A stretch of 64,000 nt of DNA from NCBI GenBank assembly GCA_006937955.1, contig SSNP01000131.1, positions 412,532 through 476,531 on the forward strand. Reading direction: 5' to 3'. This document shows, piece by piece, positions 10,940-22,788 of the stretch (within the stretch, counting starts at the first letter, position 1; each line of letters opens with the position of its first letter). The stretch comes from Pachypanchax playfairii (taxonomy: Eukaryota; Chordata; Actinopteri; Cyprinodontiformes; Aplocheilidae). The notes below the pieces were generated by a model. The model ran no database searches. It had not been told where the DNA came from and saw only the letters and a list, made by a program, of their open reading frames with translations. A program made the translations under genes and the position numbers.

Positions 10940-12929
10940 CTTGAGCATATCTCTGACACTCAGGACCAGTGTTGGTAGATTGTACATCCTCTTTTCTCCA
11001 TCTGTCAGAGCCATAACCTTAAACAAAATAAAGCATCCGAATGTGCTGTGACTTCAGCTCCCTAAGAAATGAAAATGGAGCACAAGAGAGTGTGTGTCAA
11101 AGCACATTATTAACATTCTGTTGGAATAAAGGCATAACCAAAAAGTGCCTAGAGTAATGCCCCCGTATGTGAGTGGAATTTGTTACATTTCTTTATCACT
11201 GTCAAAAGAACATTTGTAAAATTCGCAGGCACTAGAGGAAGCAAGCTGCACAGTTTGATGCCTTAAGCAGCTGGTCAAGTTAAATAAGATAAGGTCAGAA
11301 CTCCACTCGTGATCTGGAGAGTACGCAGCAGCTCCCATCTGGATTCTGACAAAAAGTAGCCTCACTCTGCCCCCCTTTGGTTGAGTCAATGAAGAGACCT
11401 TCTACCTGTCTTGTTCACCGTTTCTCCTTTTCGTCAACCTGCAGCCCAGTTACACTATTCATAAACTTGTGCAGAGGGTTGTCTGACCTTTTTGCTGAAA
11501 TGTTAGTGCAAATTAGTTGTCAGAGAGGTGGACGTGGCTGACATGCAAAGCCCCTTCTCCATACAGCTCCATCAACCTTTTTTCTCCTATGTTTTTTTTT
11601 TTTTACCTTTATCAGTTTACTTGCCCTTTTCACAAATGTAGCATTGCGCTCAGCTTCATCATCACATACACAAAGCAGAGCAAAGTTCAACACACACAAA
11701 CAGATAAACAGTCATGAACCACAGTGAGAAAAATTACCTCAAAGGGATAATGATACCGTCTAAAACAAAAAATTTGCAGTTGATTTCTCCTCAAATTTTC
11801 TATTCCAGGTAAACTCCAGGTACGTTTGGATCAAAAATGTATGTGGTAAAAAAGAGTTCCAATAATCTGTTTGACTCATTGCCTCTGCTGGGTCCATCAA
11901 TTATAAATCCTCGAATAACAATCAGACTTTTACCCTGAATAAAGAGAAGCTTATAATGGGCCCCAAATGTAAGCAGCATCCTGTAAAAGCAGAGTAAACA
12001 CTAAGCTTGTTGTGCCACCAGAAACAAGACTTTACATACATTCATTACCTTATGTAATGGTCTTAGTTCAGCAAGCATTAGTTATTCCTGCATAATAATT
12101 AGGTAAAGGAAACAGTTTTGTGTGTATGCATTACTCCCATAGTGATTTTGCACAACATAGAACAAAAAAAAGCTATGTTTGGATATGCCTTTATGCTTTC
12201 TTTTTATTTGTTTTTTTCTTTTGTTGTATCATTATTGTTTTATGTTTATCCCTAAAACCCCAGTTCTTCCCTTTCCTTGCTGAATGGCCCTCTGCCTGAA
12301 CTCGGTTTTATCTTTTGGTTTAAAGCTAAAATTCCCCCTCGTCTCAGTGGGCCCATGTTTTCACTTTCTGACCTTAACCTGACATCAGTTCTACCTTTTG
12401 AAGACAAAAGTAAGATCAAGCGAGAATTAAGGGATCATTGTTTTCTGGAGGAGCAGTATTTTTTTTTTTCTAAATTTCATCAATCCAGGATGAAATATGC
12501 ATGTTTTTAGTGTTCTGCATGAGAGGAAATTTGTAACACAGTGATAAAGGATACGTTAGATGAAAGTGAAAACAAACGACATCAAGTTAGATCATGCAGC
12601 AATATCTGTTTTTGAGTTGGATTTTCATCAAAGTGGCAGCCACAAGCTGAACATTTTTTAGAATCTAAAGTTTACTGTTCAGAGGAAAGATGTGCCAGTT
12701 TAAATTTTTAAGTGAAGCTTTGACCTGCAGATTTAAATTTTAGCCAGTTCCATTTTTTCCTCTAAGTATCATAACTGGCCGCATCAATTTTTTAATCCAA
12801 CTTTTTGGTTTAAAGCAAATTTTAACAGTTAAAGTTTGAATATGGAACATTTTCATAGAAGGCTATATTTAAAAAGAAAAAAAAAACTCCACAGGGTGTT
12901 TTTAAGGATTTAGTTTGAAAGTACAGTAT
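10940..12929. other. Unassigned intronic sequence
   Basis: Single-copy in appearance; nothing supported. Confidence 0.5.
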
Positions 12930-13150
12930 GTCCTTTAAAAATTATATTTGAAGTAAAATATAATAGAATATTTATTTTGATGGGCATGACATTATGTTTA
13001 CATCTACAGGCCAATAGTGGGCAGAGCAACGGGCACCACTGAAGGTTGCCTAATACTGTTAATAGTCTGTGATAGCAAGGCTGATGCTGTGGAGGGTGGT
13101 GGAGTTGGCAGGTCGAGCAGCTACTTCGGAGCTGCGGGGATTTTGTTGTC
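12930..13150 (-). mobile_element. Partial inverted copy of the AGGTGG MITE
   Basis: Matches the reverse complement of about 19240-19440: aaaattatatttgaagtaaa, ttttgatgggcatgac, tgtttacatctacaggccaa and ggttgcctaatac are all shared with few changes. Similarity fades after about 13150. The GC-rich stretch to 13330 and the 132-codon ORF over it are not recognised as a gene. Confidence 0.7.
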
Positions 13151-15493
13151 CTTTTGGGGGGAGGAGCAACTGGAGAGGATCGGGGCCAGAGTGGGTTTGG
13201 CTGAGGAATTGTTGCAGCATCGGAGTGCACGCAGGGGTTCAAGAGCCAGAAGGCTAGAGGCCTTGCTCTATTGTTGCGGCTACAGCATCCGCGAACTGGA
13301 TGCCGCAGTGGTGTTTGTCTTTCGTATCCAACCTTTAAATGGCCTTGTCTCTCTCTCTATGTTACAAGAAATCCATCCTTCCGTCCGTCCGTCCACACAG
13401 AAATGTGTGTATTGACCTTAACAGATAACCTGTATAGTTTGAATAACAGAAGAAAAGGTGGCAGGTTGACACCCACCTTCTACCCTGTTAAAATGTTATG
13501 CCTCTGAAAGAAACCTATTCAACGTTATCCGTAAACACACATTTTATACTAAATTATTCATATTTAAACATGTCAGGATTTTGTATTTGAGACCTACTAG
13601 ACCAGATATGTTCCTAACTACTTGAACCGCCTCAGTTTCAATGTTAATCCGAATTTGAGAAATTTGTGCTTGACAGGCTTGACTGGTGAATGCCACATCA
13701 GGCAATCAAAAGTCCAATTTATTTATTTGTTTTCCCATCAGTGATCTCACCACAATCAAACATTTACTCTGTAGCATATGACGTTTTCATCTTGAATGTT
13801 TTTAATGAGTAAGAAGGACCTTAAGCTGTTTTTGTGTGTGTGTGTGTTTTATTTTTTATCTGTATGGTGTTCAAATACAAGATTAAAGGGAGAGACAATA
13901 CTGTTTCAGGACAAATGCTAAACATTTAGTCCATCTATTAACCATCTAAACTTCTATAGAATCAAAACATATCAAATTTGCAGATAGACTATTCAATTTT
14001 GAACATAGCCATGAATAAAACTTTTAGACTATAGAGTGAAATGTTGAGGTTTAAGCCACTGTGATGTCATTATTGAATGCAGAAGTGGGCAGGACTTTCT
14101 GGCCCACATCTACAGTGCGCATGCTCTAGCTCCAAAAATACAACATGGCAGCTCCGGTAAACTGCTTCACTTTTTAATAAAGTGAGATGGTAAAGACTCT
14201 TTTCATGTCTATACATACATACTAAGTTGTTACCGTCATGGTATCACAGCCTATATCATGCAACTGCCCTTCCTGTTTACCAAAGGCCATGATTAAGTGG
14301 CATGATGGAAACTATCAACCTCTATTTCATCCATAATTGATGAGTGAATGCCTCCCACCCAGTGCACACAACAGGAGAAAGCTGTAATCAACATCCACAC
14401 ACTGTGAATAATTACTCACTCAGATAATGGCTGTGTTTATGCAAGGACAGAGAAAAAAGGTTGGTCTTTTTATGGTAAATAGAAATCTGATTGGATAATA
14501 ATGACCGATTTTAAGTTGTTTTAGTTAGTATATAGCTTGTTAACACGATGTCTTCATCTGTCAGCTAATGTTATTAGCATCTATTCACCCAGAAAAAAGT
14601 GACATATTGTCGTACCTAAGACAGCATAATCAAAATGAACCTCTTAATAACAGTACGCTGTCATTTTATTGACCAAACAATATGAGACGTAACTGATTGT
14701 CTATTAAGCATTTACCTGCCACATAGACTCAACAGAAGAAAAGATTATAGATGCAGTGAGCTGTGTTATGTTCAATTTCAGAGTCATGTTGTAAAGCATT
14801 GGTTTGTACAAACTAGACTACAACTCTGGAGAGTTTTATTACAGTAAGATGATTGTGGAGCTACAAATGAGGTCAGCGGAGAGGGCTGTTGGATTAAGGG
14901 CAGATGAATCCCATTTTATGACTCAACCTTTTACAAATAGCATGCAAAGATTAGCATATAAATACTCAGAGTGATTATTAAATGATATTTCAGTACAGGG
15001 TCACATTGACACTGTAACATATGCTCAGATGTCACCCTATTAGATTAACCTAGCTAAAATTAATGCAGGCCAACACAGCAGTTCTGCAGTGAACCTGGCT
15101 CTGGCAAAGTTTGTTAAGTTTTGTTTACAGCACCATAGTTTGATGAAATGTTTGGTAAACTCACCTTGAATGAAATACTGTCGGCCATTCTGCAGATTTC
15201 TGACTACATGAGGATTCTTGTTTGAATTGATGTTGAATGCTACTGTTTTATTTGATTCCTTTGTTTTACTCATCAGTTAGAATGAACTTGGACCATTAAT
15301 AAAATATGTTCATACCAACAAAAATTTGAACTGATAATAACTTAAAATATCTCGTTCCCAATAACCATGACATCAAATATACACAAAAACACATAAAATT
15401 TATTTCAAACTGTGACACTGTTGTCTCAATCTCTTTAGATTATTGTTGGTTGTATGGATCTGGGTGCAGATTTTGATTTCTTAACCTGCCTGG
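13151..15493. other. Unassigned sequence with a GC-rich start
   Basis: 13151-13330 is GC-rich without a recognised motif; a (CCGT)n run lies at 13379-13392 and a short (TG)n at 13833-13847. 13900-14200 has the texture of an old dispersed repeat (aatgcagaagtgggcagga) but no ends were found. Confidence 0.45.
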
Positions 15494-15722
15494 GGTGCCT
15501 GTGGCTCAGTGGGTAGCACAGTTGTCTCTCAATCGGAAGGTTGGTGGATCAATCCTGGCCTCTGCCACCATATGTCAAAGTGTCCTTGGGCTGTGTGAGC
15601 ACTAGCCCCCCCGGTCCACATACCGGGTTGTGTTAATGGGTAAATGTAAAACTTGTGTGAAAGTGCTCTGAATGGTCTAAATTACTAGAAAAGCGCTATA
15701 CAAATACAGGACATTTTCCATT
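15494..15722 (+). mobile_element. tRNA-derived SINE
   Basis: tRNA-like head ctgtggctcagtgggtagca with a B-box-like ggatcaatcc, body cttgggc, and tail gaaaagcgctatacaaatac. It ends near aggacatttt. Same family as 50604-50868. Confidence 0.8.
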
Positions 15723-15869
15723 CAGTTCACCAAATCCATGTTGACCCTGGTTTTAAAAAGTAACCAAAAGGTTTCTTTGTATACCACTAAAAACAATAGA
15801 TGTTTTTTAAGTTGTTTAATGTTTAATGTTTAATGGGTACAGTAAGTGTGTGTGATTGTCTGTTTGTAT

Positions 15870-15985
15870 GTGGCCCTGTGGTGGACTGGTGATCTGTACA
15901 GTTTTAAAGCCACTTCTCACCCAATGACCGCTGGAGACAGACACCAGCTCCCCATGACCCTGAACATGAACAAGTGGGTAAAAGA
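15870..15985 (+). repeat. ATGGACTGG dispersed repeat fragment
   Basis: tgtggccctgtggtggactg, then acccaatgaccgctggagac and gaacaagtgggtaaaagaaa; the same order as in 33040-33275. Confidence 0.7.
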
Positions 15986-16169
15986 AATGGCCAACATTGC
16001 TGACTTATTCTTCATCCTGTGTGCTTATAAAAAGTCACAGATCAAAACATCATACAGCAGTCATCTTCTGTGAGTGTAAGTTGATCTTTGCTACCATATT
16101 TAATATTGTATGCATAGGTTGCAAAACCAAACCAAAAGAAAAAAAAAGGATTAAACTTTGAGTTGTGCT

Positions 16170-16320
16170 AAACAGGTGATAAGCAATGTTGCCTCACAGC
16201 AAAAAAAAGGTTGCATGTTCAAATGCCAGCAGCAGTCTTTTTGTGTACATTTTTTCCTATGCATGAGAGGGATTTCTCTCGTTTTCTCCTCCAGTCACAC
16301 TTTAGATAACCTGGCAAGAA
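16170..16320 (+). repeat. 5' half of the ATGGACTGG repeat, degenerate
   Basis: aatgttgcctcacagcaaaa, ggttgcatgttcaaatgcca and a degraded ttctcctccagtcac block follow the order of the repeat's 5' half. Confidence 0.5.
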
Positions 16321-18351
16321 GTCAGATCTGTGTTGCTCTGTGTCAAGTTGGGACTACACATAGATCTGGAACTGCTACCATACAAAGCATCTGAAAAAAG
16401 GAGGGCCGTCTGATAAAATATTTCGAACTGATTGGAGGATGCGCCAGCCAGTGTCCACCTACTATGATTTGTCTTAAGCTAATCACACTAAATCAAGCTC
16501 TTGCCAAATCCAGTCAGGACAAAAGCATACATATCGTTAACATCAAGAAATGCACAAAGTGCTTCCCTTTGCTCATTTTTCAATGAAGAAATTGTCTCTA
16601 GGTCTCCTAAAACAGGCGCTTCTGTGCTTCCACTGGCACGGCCATGTTTGTTTTGGTTTATCTGGGCACTTGCTGCTATCGTCATACCTGAACACCCGCC
16701 CCAGAACACAATGCTGGACACACACCAAACACATGATTGGTCTGAACCACCAGTGGAGTTGAGTTGGACAGTTTAGTTAGAGAAGTACAAGATTGATTTT
16801 CTTGGGTTTGGAAAACTCCAAATCTTGCAAAGCAAGGTTAGACTTTAGATACACTCGCATAAATGCAATGATGTTTATGATGGATTCTGAAGTGTATGCC
16901 CGTCTTACACATTAACTGCTGAGTATGTCACAAGCTCGCCGTGACTTTGAACAGGATTGAACCCTGGTCGTGATGACCCATAAAAATGATGGATTTGTAC
17001 GAATGTCCCGTTTCCGACAAAATCTGGAGTTTGTACACATTTACTGTTCCCTACAGGAAGTTGGTACAGCTGTTGCATGAGCAACTTCAAAATCCAAGAT
17101 GATTTTCTGCAGTATGCTGGCCACAAAGTTCTTCATAACGGTGTGTTGGAACCTTCCTCCAGTCTACCGATGACCATCTTATAAAAACTATTGTGGTAAT
17201 ATCCACAAACAATTCAACAATGCTCAACTTACAGTAATTTCAAGTCGTTGTTATATAGTCGTTGTTATATAGTGCAAATAGCCAGATCCTCTGGCTATTT
17301 GCACATTTTTGTAAAAGTCGCAACTGGCCAGTATCTCTAAAATCCTGTGTTGATCGTCTCATCTGCACATCTGAGCTAAGTAAATAAAAATTGAATAATC
17401 CCTGATCACTGTGTGCTGTGCTTAGGTTGTTTGGAAGGAATTCAACCAGCATTCCTATGCAGAGCGTTTTTTTGTGCGTTTATAGAGAATTTTAAAGAAG
17501 ACCATTGACCTGGCCATGAACTTAAGAACGTCCCATGGATTCTTATCAGGTTGCTGTAAAGCTGCGCTAGGAAATGGTCCAAAAGTTGTTTGTAGCATGT
17601 TCAAAGCTGTTTGTACTGGTCACTGTGACCAGAGTTTTAAATGAGTAGAGAAAATGAGTGACTGAGTGAAAGAGTCCACCAGAGCAGGTCCAATGAGTGT
17701 ATTCTGAGCAGCAGTTTGTGAAGCACTGGGAAAAATACTTCTTAAAGAAATAAAACTATGGAACTTAAGTACTTACTGTCGGTGGAGATACCCATATTCA
17801 CAGAATAGCAGATGTCAGAAGCAGAGTTTTCATCTTTGATGTGTTATTCACATTCAGTCAGAGGGTTTCTACACCTATCTGCCAGCAGTAACCCCAGAGT
17901 GCATCACACCGAGTAGGTGGCTGACGTCAGAAAGAGGGGGAAGCCGTTAGAAGAGGAAAAACTGTTTGAGGATGAGAAGGGAAGTACCACAACACAAGAA
18001 AATATCAGCATGGCTTCCCTCCTTTTTCAGCCTGAGCTCCACATTGAAACTCTATTTGTGTTTCTAATACAAAGAAGCATCTCTCACAACTAGACAGCCT
18101 GCTTCCTTTCTTTTTTTCTGTTCTCCATTTTTCTCTTTGTATTTCTGTATCTCCCCTTTCCATTTGTGTCTGCAGTCGCACAGGTGAGATCAGACAACTA
18201 ATGCATATTTCATGACTTCTTTACCCCTGAGCAAATAATAGATGCTATAAAAAGCATGTGTTAATGTTTCTGCTCATCTCCTAACACAGCACACACCTCA
18301 GCCCATTTCTCTTCAGTGGAATTCATCCTACCTGTGACTGAGTGAGGTGAC
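16321..18351. other. Mostly unassigned sequence
   Basis: Apart from the hairpin at 17245-17304, no feature supported. Confidence 0.45.
17245..17304. repeat. Tandem 14-mer followed by a perfect 14-bp hairpin
   Basis: tcgttgttatatag occurs twice (17245-17258, 17259-17272). Then gtgcaaatagccag (17272-17285), a 5-nt loop, and its exact reverse complement (17291-17304). Confidence 0.9.
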
Positions 18352-18453
18352 TTCATTCATTCATTCATTCATTCATTCATTCATTCATTCATTCATTCAT
18401 TCATTCATTCATTCATTCATTCATTCATTCATTCATTCATTCATTCATTCATC
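18352..18453. repeat. (ATTC)n microsatellite, about 25 units
   Basis: Perfect tetranucleotide array of about 102 bp; likely to be length-polymorphic. Confidence 0.97.
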
Positions 18454-18654
18454 ATTTTGGATTAACTAAATAAATAATACAAACATCTTTACATTTTCAG
18501 TGCAGAAATTGTCAAATTTAGAAATGAAGATTGAGCTACATTGATAGCCATCAGAAAACCTAGCATCTCCAGGTTCAGATACTTAACTCTCTTCAGGGAG
18601 ATGTTGCAGATTAGCAATAGTTAATAAAGCTTAATTTTAGCCTGAGAGGGTTAA

Positions 18655-19520
18655 AGGTGGGATATAGAACTCGGAACAGCATAATACAGCACAAAGCCTT
18701 CAGCCATCTGGGTGCCAGGCTCGTTTACCCTTGCGAGTGCGTGCTCCTATGCTCAGGCCGAATATTCCTCACCAAACCCACTTTGATCCCCAAGCCGAAT
18801 AAAATATCATGAGTTCAGCTCACTAATCATGTTCTCCAGCCGCGCTGATCACACACTGACTCTGATAAAAGCAGCTCCTACCTGTTAGTAGCTCAGTCAT
18901 CGATTCAGTCCGTGGCAAAGAGTTCATAGTTGCACCGCGGCTCCAAAACTTCCTGCAGTCCCTCCTAAGATCCTCTGTCCTCCTCACACACCATCCTGCA
19001 TGCCTCAGTTAGCCAATAACATTTTAAAAAAGCAATAAAATCCTCCGTGGTGTGTCTTCCAGTCCAAAAAGTGGTCCGAAGCTCCTCCACTTCACCAACA
19101 TGTAGCTCCGTATTAGCTTAACAGCTAATGAAAAACGTTTACACACAGAACATGCTAGTCACATTAGAAACCCCAGAGAAATCCCCTATGGCAGGCAAAT
19201 AATGTTTATAATCACCACATGTCCCTGGTGCTTCCAGCTGCTTGACCTGCAGACTCCACAGTACCAGCCTCGCTGTGCTGGATTATTTACGGTATTAGGC
19301 AACCCAAAATGATGCCCGCTGCTCTGCCAGTTATTGGCTGGTAGATGTAAACAAAATGCCAACGTCATGCCCGTCAAAATTAATATTTTCTAATATTTTA
19401 CTTCAAATATAATTTTTCAAGGAAATGCTATATTTTCATTCTACAACCCCCTAAACACCTCGTGGAGGCATTATTTAGTTATAAATATTGCTTTTAATTA
19501 AAATATTCCATATACCACCT
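18655..19520. mobile_element. TTAA-flanked MITE, AGGTGG family
   Basis: TTAA at 18651-18654 and 19521-19524. Termini AGGTGGGATATAGAA and, inverted, AGGTGGTATATGGAA. 866 bp, no protein motif. Part of its right half recurs inverted at 12930-13150. Confidence 0.82.
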
Positions 19521-19567
19521 TTAATAACCTAAAATAGTCTCTGAAAGCACTTTTACGTGACTAGTTA

Positions 19568-19692
19568 GATTCAGGATGGGGTTCAGTGTCTTGCCCAAGG
19601 CCATTTGAAATAAGGAGTGGGAACTGGGATCAAACCACCAACCTTCAGATCTGAAGAACACTCTTCCCACTTATCTACAGCTGTCCTAGTCC
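19568..19692 (-). mobile_element. SINE fragment (minus)
   Basis: Reverse complement shows tRNA-like head (gctgtagataagtgggaaga), ggtttgatccc B box and cttgggcaagacactgaacc. Body and tail lost. Confidence 0.7.
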
Positions 19693-20683
19693 CCCACGAA
19701 GACAGCAGATTAAAATCACATTATTATTATTATATACATGACTTTACCTATTGTCCTTCCCAGTTAACCTGACAGTGTTTCACTTTGAATGTGTTCTTGT
19801 TTTATTTTTCAAATTCACAGTAGTGAACTTTGATAAACTACAAAGTAAAGTATTTTCTCAAGGTTTTCTGAAATTTCTGGAGCAATAATGAGAAATAAGT
19901 GAGAGTGACATGTTATTACTGGACATAAAAATAATTTGAAATTTTCTGACTTTGTGTTTGATAGCACAGAAATGATAACTGAAACAGTAATCCTCCTTTT
20001 AAAGACTGCTACCTGACTCTACTGTGAAGTTCAGTGGTGCAAAACAGCAGAGACATTCAGTTACATGATAAGTGCTGAGTTATAGTGACTTAACATACGA
20101 TAGGTCAGTATTTACAGAACTCTAAAACAAACCAATATCAGGATACTTTATAAATGAATAGAATTTATTTTACTTTTTATATTAATGCAGACAAAGTGTC
20201 CCAAAATATTTCATAATCTGTGTGGTTAACCTGCTTTTTCTTTATTTGACATACGATTTATAAATATATGACTAGTGGAATATTCAAAGAGTCACAATGA
20301 AAAACAGAGAGAAATCATGCTAGTGTCCGTTTATCAATCTCTTACACATGCAAGTATATTCAGCATGGAGCAAGGTGGGAGTTTGTTAAGAACTTTGTAC
20401 TTTGTGTGGAATCAGAAAAACTTGAAAAAGCTGCCCAATTTCAGAACTTCCGTTAAAAGAAAATAGAACCTCCAATCAGTTAGAAAACTTAAACAGCAAC
20501 TCACTAACAGCTTTTTTCTGCTTCTAAAGTGTATTAGTGGGTCTTTACCAATGCAACCTTTCAGTTTCTGGGCATTTTTTGACATTTATATTTAAACTTG
20601 TTAAATTCTACACTTTTTGGTCTAAAAACGTCTTAGTGCTGCGCTCTTAGGGTTGAAAGGTGGCTACTGCATTTGAATTTTGT

Positions 20684-20769
20684 GATTGGCTGAAAGCGGT
20701 TCATGCCTACGTCAGCGGTTCGTGCCTACGTCAGCATCGTCTCTAAGACACGCCTCCTGGAGTATAAAA
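20684..20769 (+). promoter_or_regulatory. Promoter-like module: inverted CCAAT, two CRE-like repeats, TATA box
   Basis: Reading left to right: gattggc (inverted CCAAT, 20684-20690), two tandem 19-bp units gcggttcrtgcctacgtca (20696-20714 and 20715-20733), each with a TACGTCA CRE-like site, then TATAAAA at 20763-20769, 30 bp downstream. Order and spacing suit a Pol II core promoter. It lies inside a MITE; no gene follows that I can identify. Confidence 0.5.
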
Positions 20770-20857
20770 CCTTCTCTCAGACAGACACACTTGCACCCGC
20801 CCGCCCGTTGTCTCCAGCTTCTTACCAAAGCTGCACAGAGGGATTTAGAGCAACTGG

Positions 20858-21196
20858 CTACAAAAACTACAACAAACAGAATAACTAAAATCATTAAAAT
20901 CTGGACAAAGACTTTATTTTACTGCAGTGATTGTGTGGATGTGATTTGTGCACGTTATATTGCTATTCAGACATTTACTCAGACCCCTCTTAGCAACACG
21001 GCAGTAGCTTTAGCATTGTGGCTAACAACAATCAATCGGTAAACTACACTGAAACCTACGACATAGAGAACAACTAATATCATTAAAAAAATAATTAAAC
21101 CGGGGCAAAGACTGCAGTGGTTGTGATTATGTGGATGTGATTTATAGATGTTATATTCTCATCATGGTCGGGTTACCTCTCTGCAATACGGCAGAG
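20858..21196. repeat. Diverged tandem duplication, about 150 bp x 2
   Basis: Units 20858-21007 and 21044-21196 share aactaawatcattaaaa, gcaaagactg/acaaagactt, tgtggatgtgattt, rygttatatt and aayacggcag in the same order. Both lie within the MITE at 20493-21341. Confidence 0.75.
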
Positions 21197-21346
21197 TCAC
21201 ACTGAAGCAAATCTAAACACGGAGAAGTGCTACACGTCAATCACAGCTTCGGCCCGCCTCTTAAAGTGACGTCTACTTCTGCATTTTTCAAAAAAAGAAC
21301 TTAGATGGCAGGAAGATAATTTAGAGGGGGTGAGTTGCTCTTTAAG

Positions 21347-22599
21347 GCAGTAGGCGTTCCAAAGAAAATACAATTCAGTTATTGTCAACAAAATAACAGG
21401 TATCACACATCCTTTACATTACTTTGAAAAAGGAATGGCTGTATTAATTAAATTCCATTAGTTAAAGTTTGAAGAAGAACTAAAACCTATTTACTAAATC
21501 TATTTACTTGTGCTTTTTTTGGTCTGTATTAACCTGCTCATGATGAGCAGTTTATGGCTAATAGACACTAACACAACAAACAGGACAAATCCTACATGCC
21601 AAATCAAATCCATTTCAGTTACTTCCTACACAGACCTGTGGCCTAATTGAGGTAATTATTGTATTTCACTATACCATACCCCATACCTGTTGAAACCCTC
21701 TGATGCTCATAAAGCAAATCCAAAGTCAATCATGTGTGCGTAGGTCAGGATTAAATTATACAGAATGTGGCCTTGTGAATGCCCACTCATTTAATTAGAT
21801 TTAAAAGGATGTGATTATTCATTGTGTGGCTGCAATGAGCCCACACTGTCATTAAATGGTAGAAGTTACCCACTTAAAAAAATAAATTCATGTTTTCTGT
21901 GTAGTTTCTTCAAATAAGTTATTATTAAAGTGGTTTTAAACTCTGTAAGAGACAGCCACCGTCTCTGTTCCAGTTCTGATTGAATCTTTTTTTCAGTAGT
22001 GACACATGCAGAACAATATCATGTTAACCGTGAAATAAACATGAAATTTAAAAAAAATCATCATTATACAGCAGCTTCCCAGAGTGAATAGTTTCTTTTG
22101 TCCTGTATTCATTTAGTGGCATAGTGTCTACAATCAAACCAGACATTTTCCTAGATCTACCCACATTTTTCAACCTTGACATTTAACCTAAATATATCTG
22201 TGGATCTCCTGCAAAGTCTCTGTGCAATAAATAAAGGATGAACAGAAGCAGAAAGACTTAGTTAAGCTCTTTCCTTCGCTGTTTATTATGAGGGTGAAGG
22301 AGACAGATGATTTACTGGTTTTCAGGTTAACCTGCTACCTACAACCTGATACATTAAGGTTTTTAATATTATTTTTTATCATAGTGTAGAAACAGGCTGC
22401 AGTATTTACAATATTTGTCTCTATTATTTGTGGTTATTTATGCCTTTTTATTTAACGCAGTGGTTTAAATGACAAAAAGGTGCAGAGAAGAAAAACAAAA
22501 TACAACCATAAAAAGAAAAATTTGAACAAGAGGGCAAAACGATGATTTGCATTTATATAGTATGTATTCTTTTCTTTTATTATTAATTTAGCAAATTGA
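21347..22599. other. AT-rich unassigned sequence
   Basis: Nothing seen beyond AT-rich sequence. Confidence 0.5.
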
Positions 22600-22765
22600 A
22601 GACACTGGGTTTGAAACCTGGCTGGTATCTTTCAGTAGAGAGTTTGAATGTTCTCCATGCATGCATGACTTTTCTCTGGAGACGAAGGTCTTCTCCCGCA
22701 TACCAACAACGTACATCTTAGGATAACCAACAGTGTTAAATTGGCCATGAATTGTTCATCTCTAT
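22600..22765 (+). repeat. 5' half of the ATGGACTGG repeat
   Basis: cactgggtttgaaacctggc, gaatgttctccatgcatgca and tcttctcccgcataccaac, then a degraded taattggtga-like phrase. Abuts the TIR repeat at 22789. Confidence 0.6.
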
Positions 22766-22788
22766 GAGGTCCTGGAGACCGACTTCTA

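Larger units (their letters stand above)
20493..21341. mobile_element. TTAA-flanked MITE, AACTCAC family, with promoter-like core
   Basis: TTAA at 20489-20492 and 21342-21345. Inverted ends ACAGCAACTCAC and AGAGCAACTCACCCCC. 849 bp. Contains a tandem 19-bp repeat plus TATA module (20684-20769) and a diverged tandem duplication of about 150 bp (20858-21007 and 21044-21196). An open frame of 118 codons (20686-21042) crosses the promoter-like module and has no known motif. Confidence 0.8.

Noticed and set aside
13017..13415. 132-codon ORF in GC-rich sequence
   Set aside because: Its first part is an inverted MITE fragment; GC richness alone explains the open frame.
18352..18453. CRISPR-like array
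   Set aside because: Pure ATTC units without spacers; a microsatellite in a vertebrate genome.
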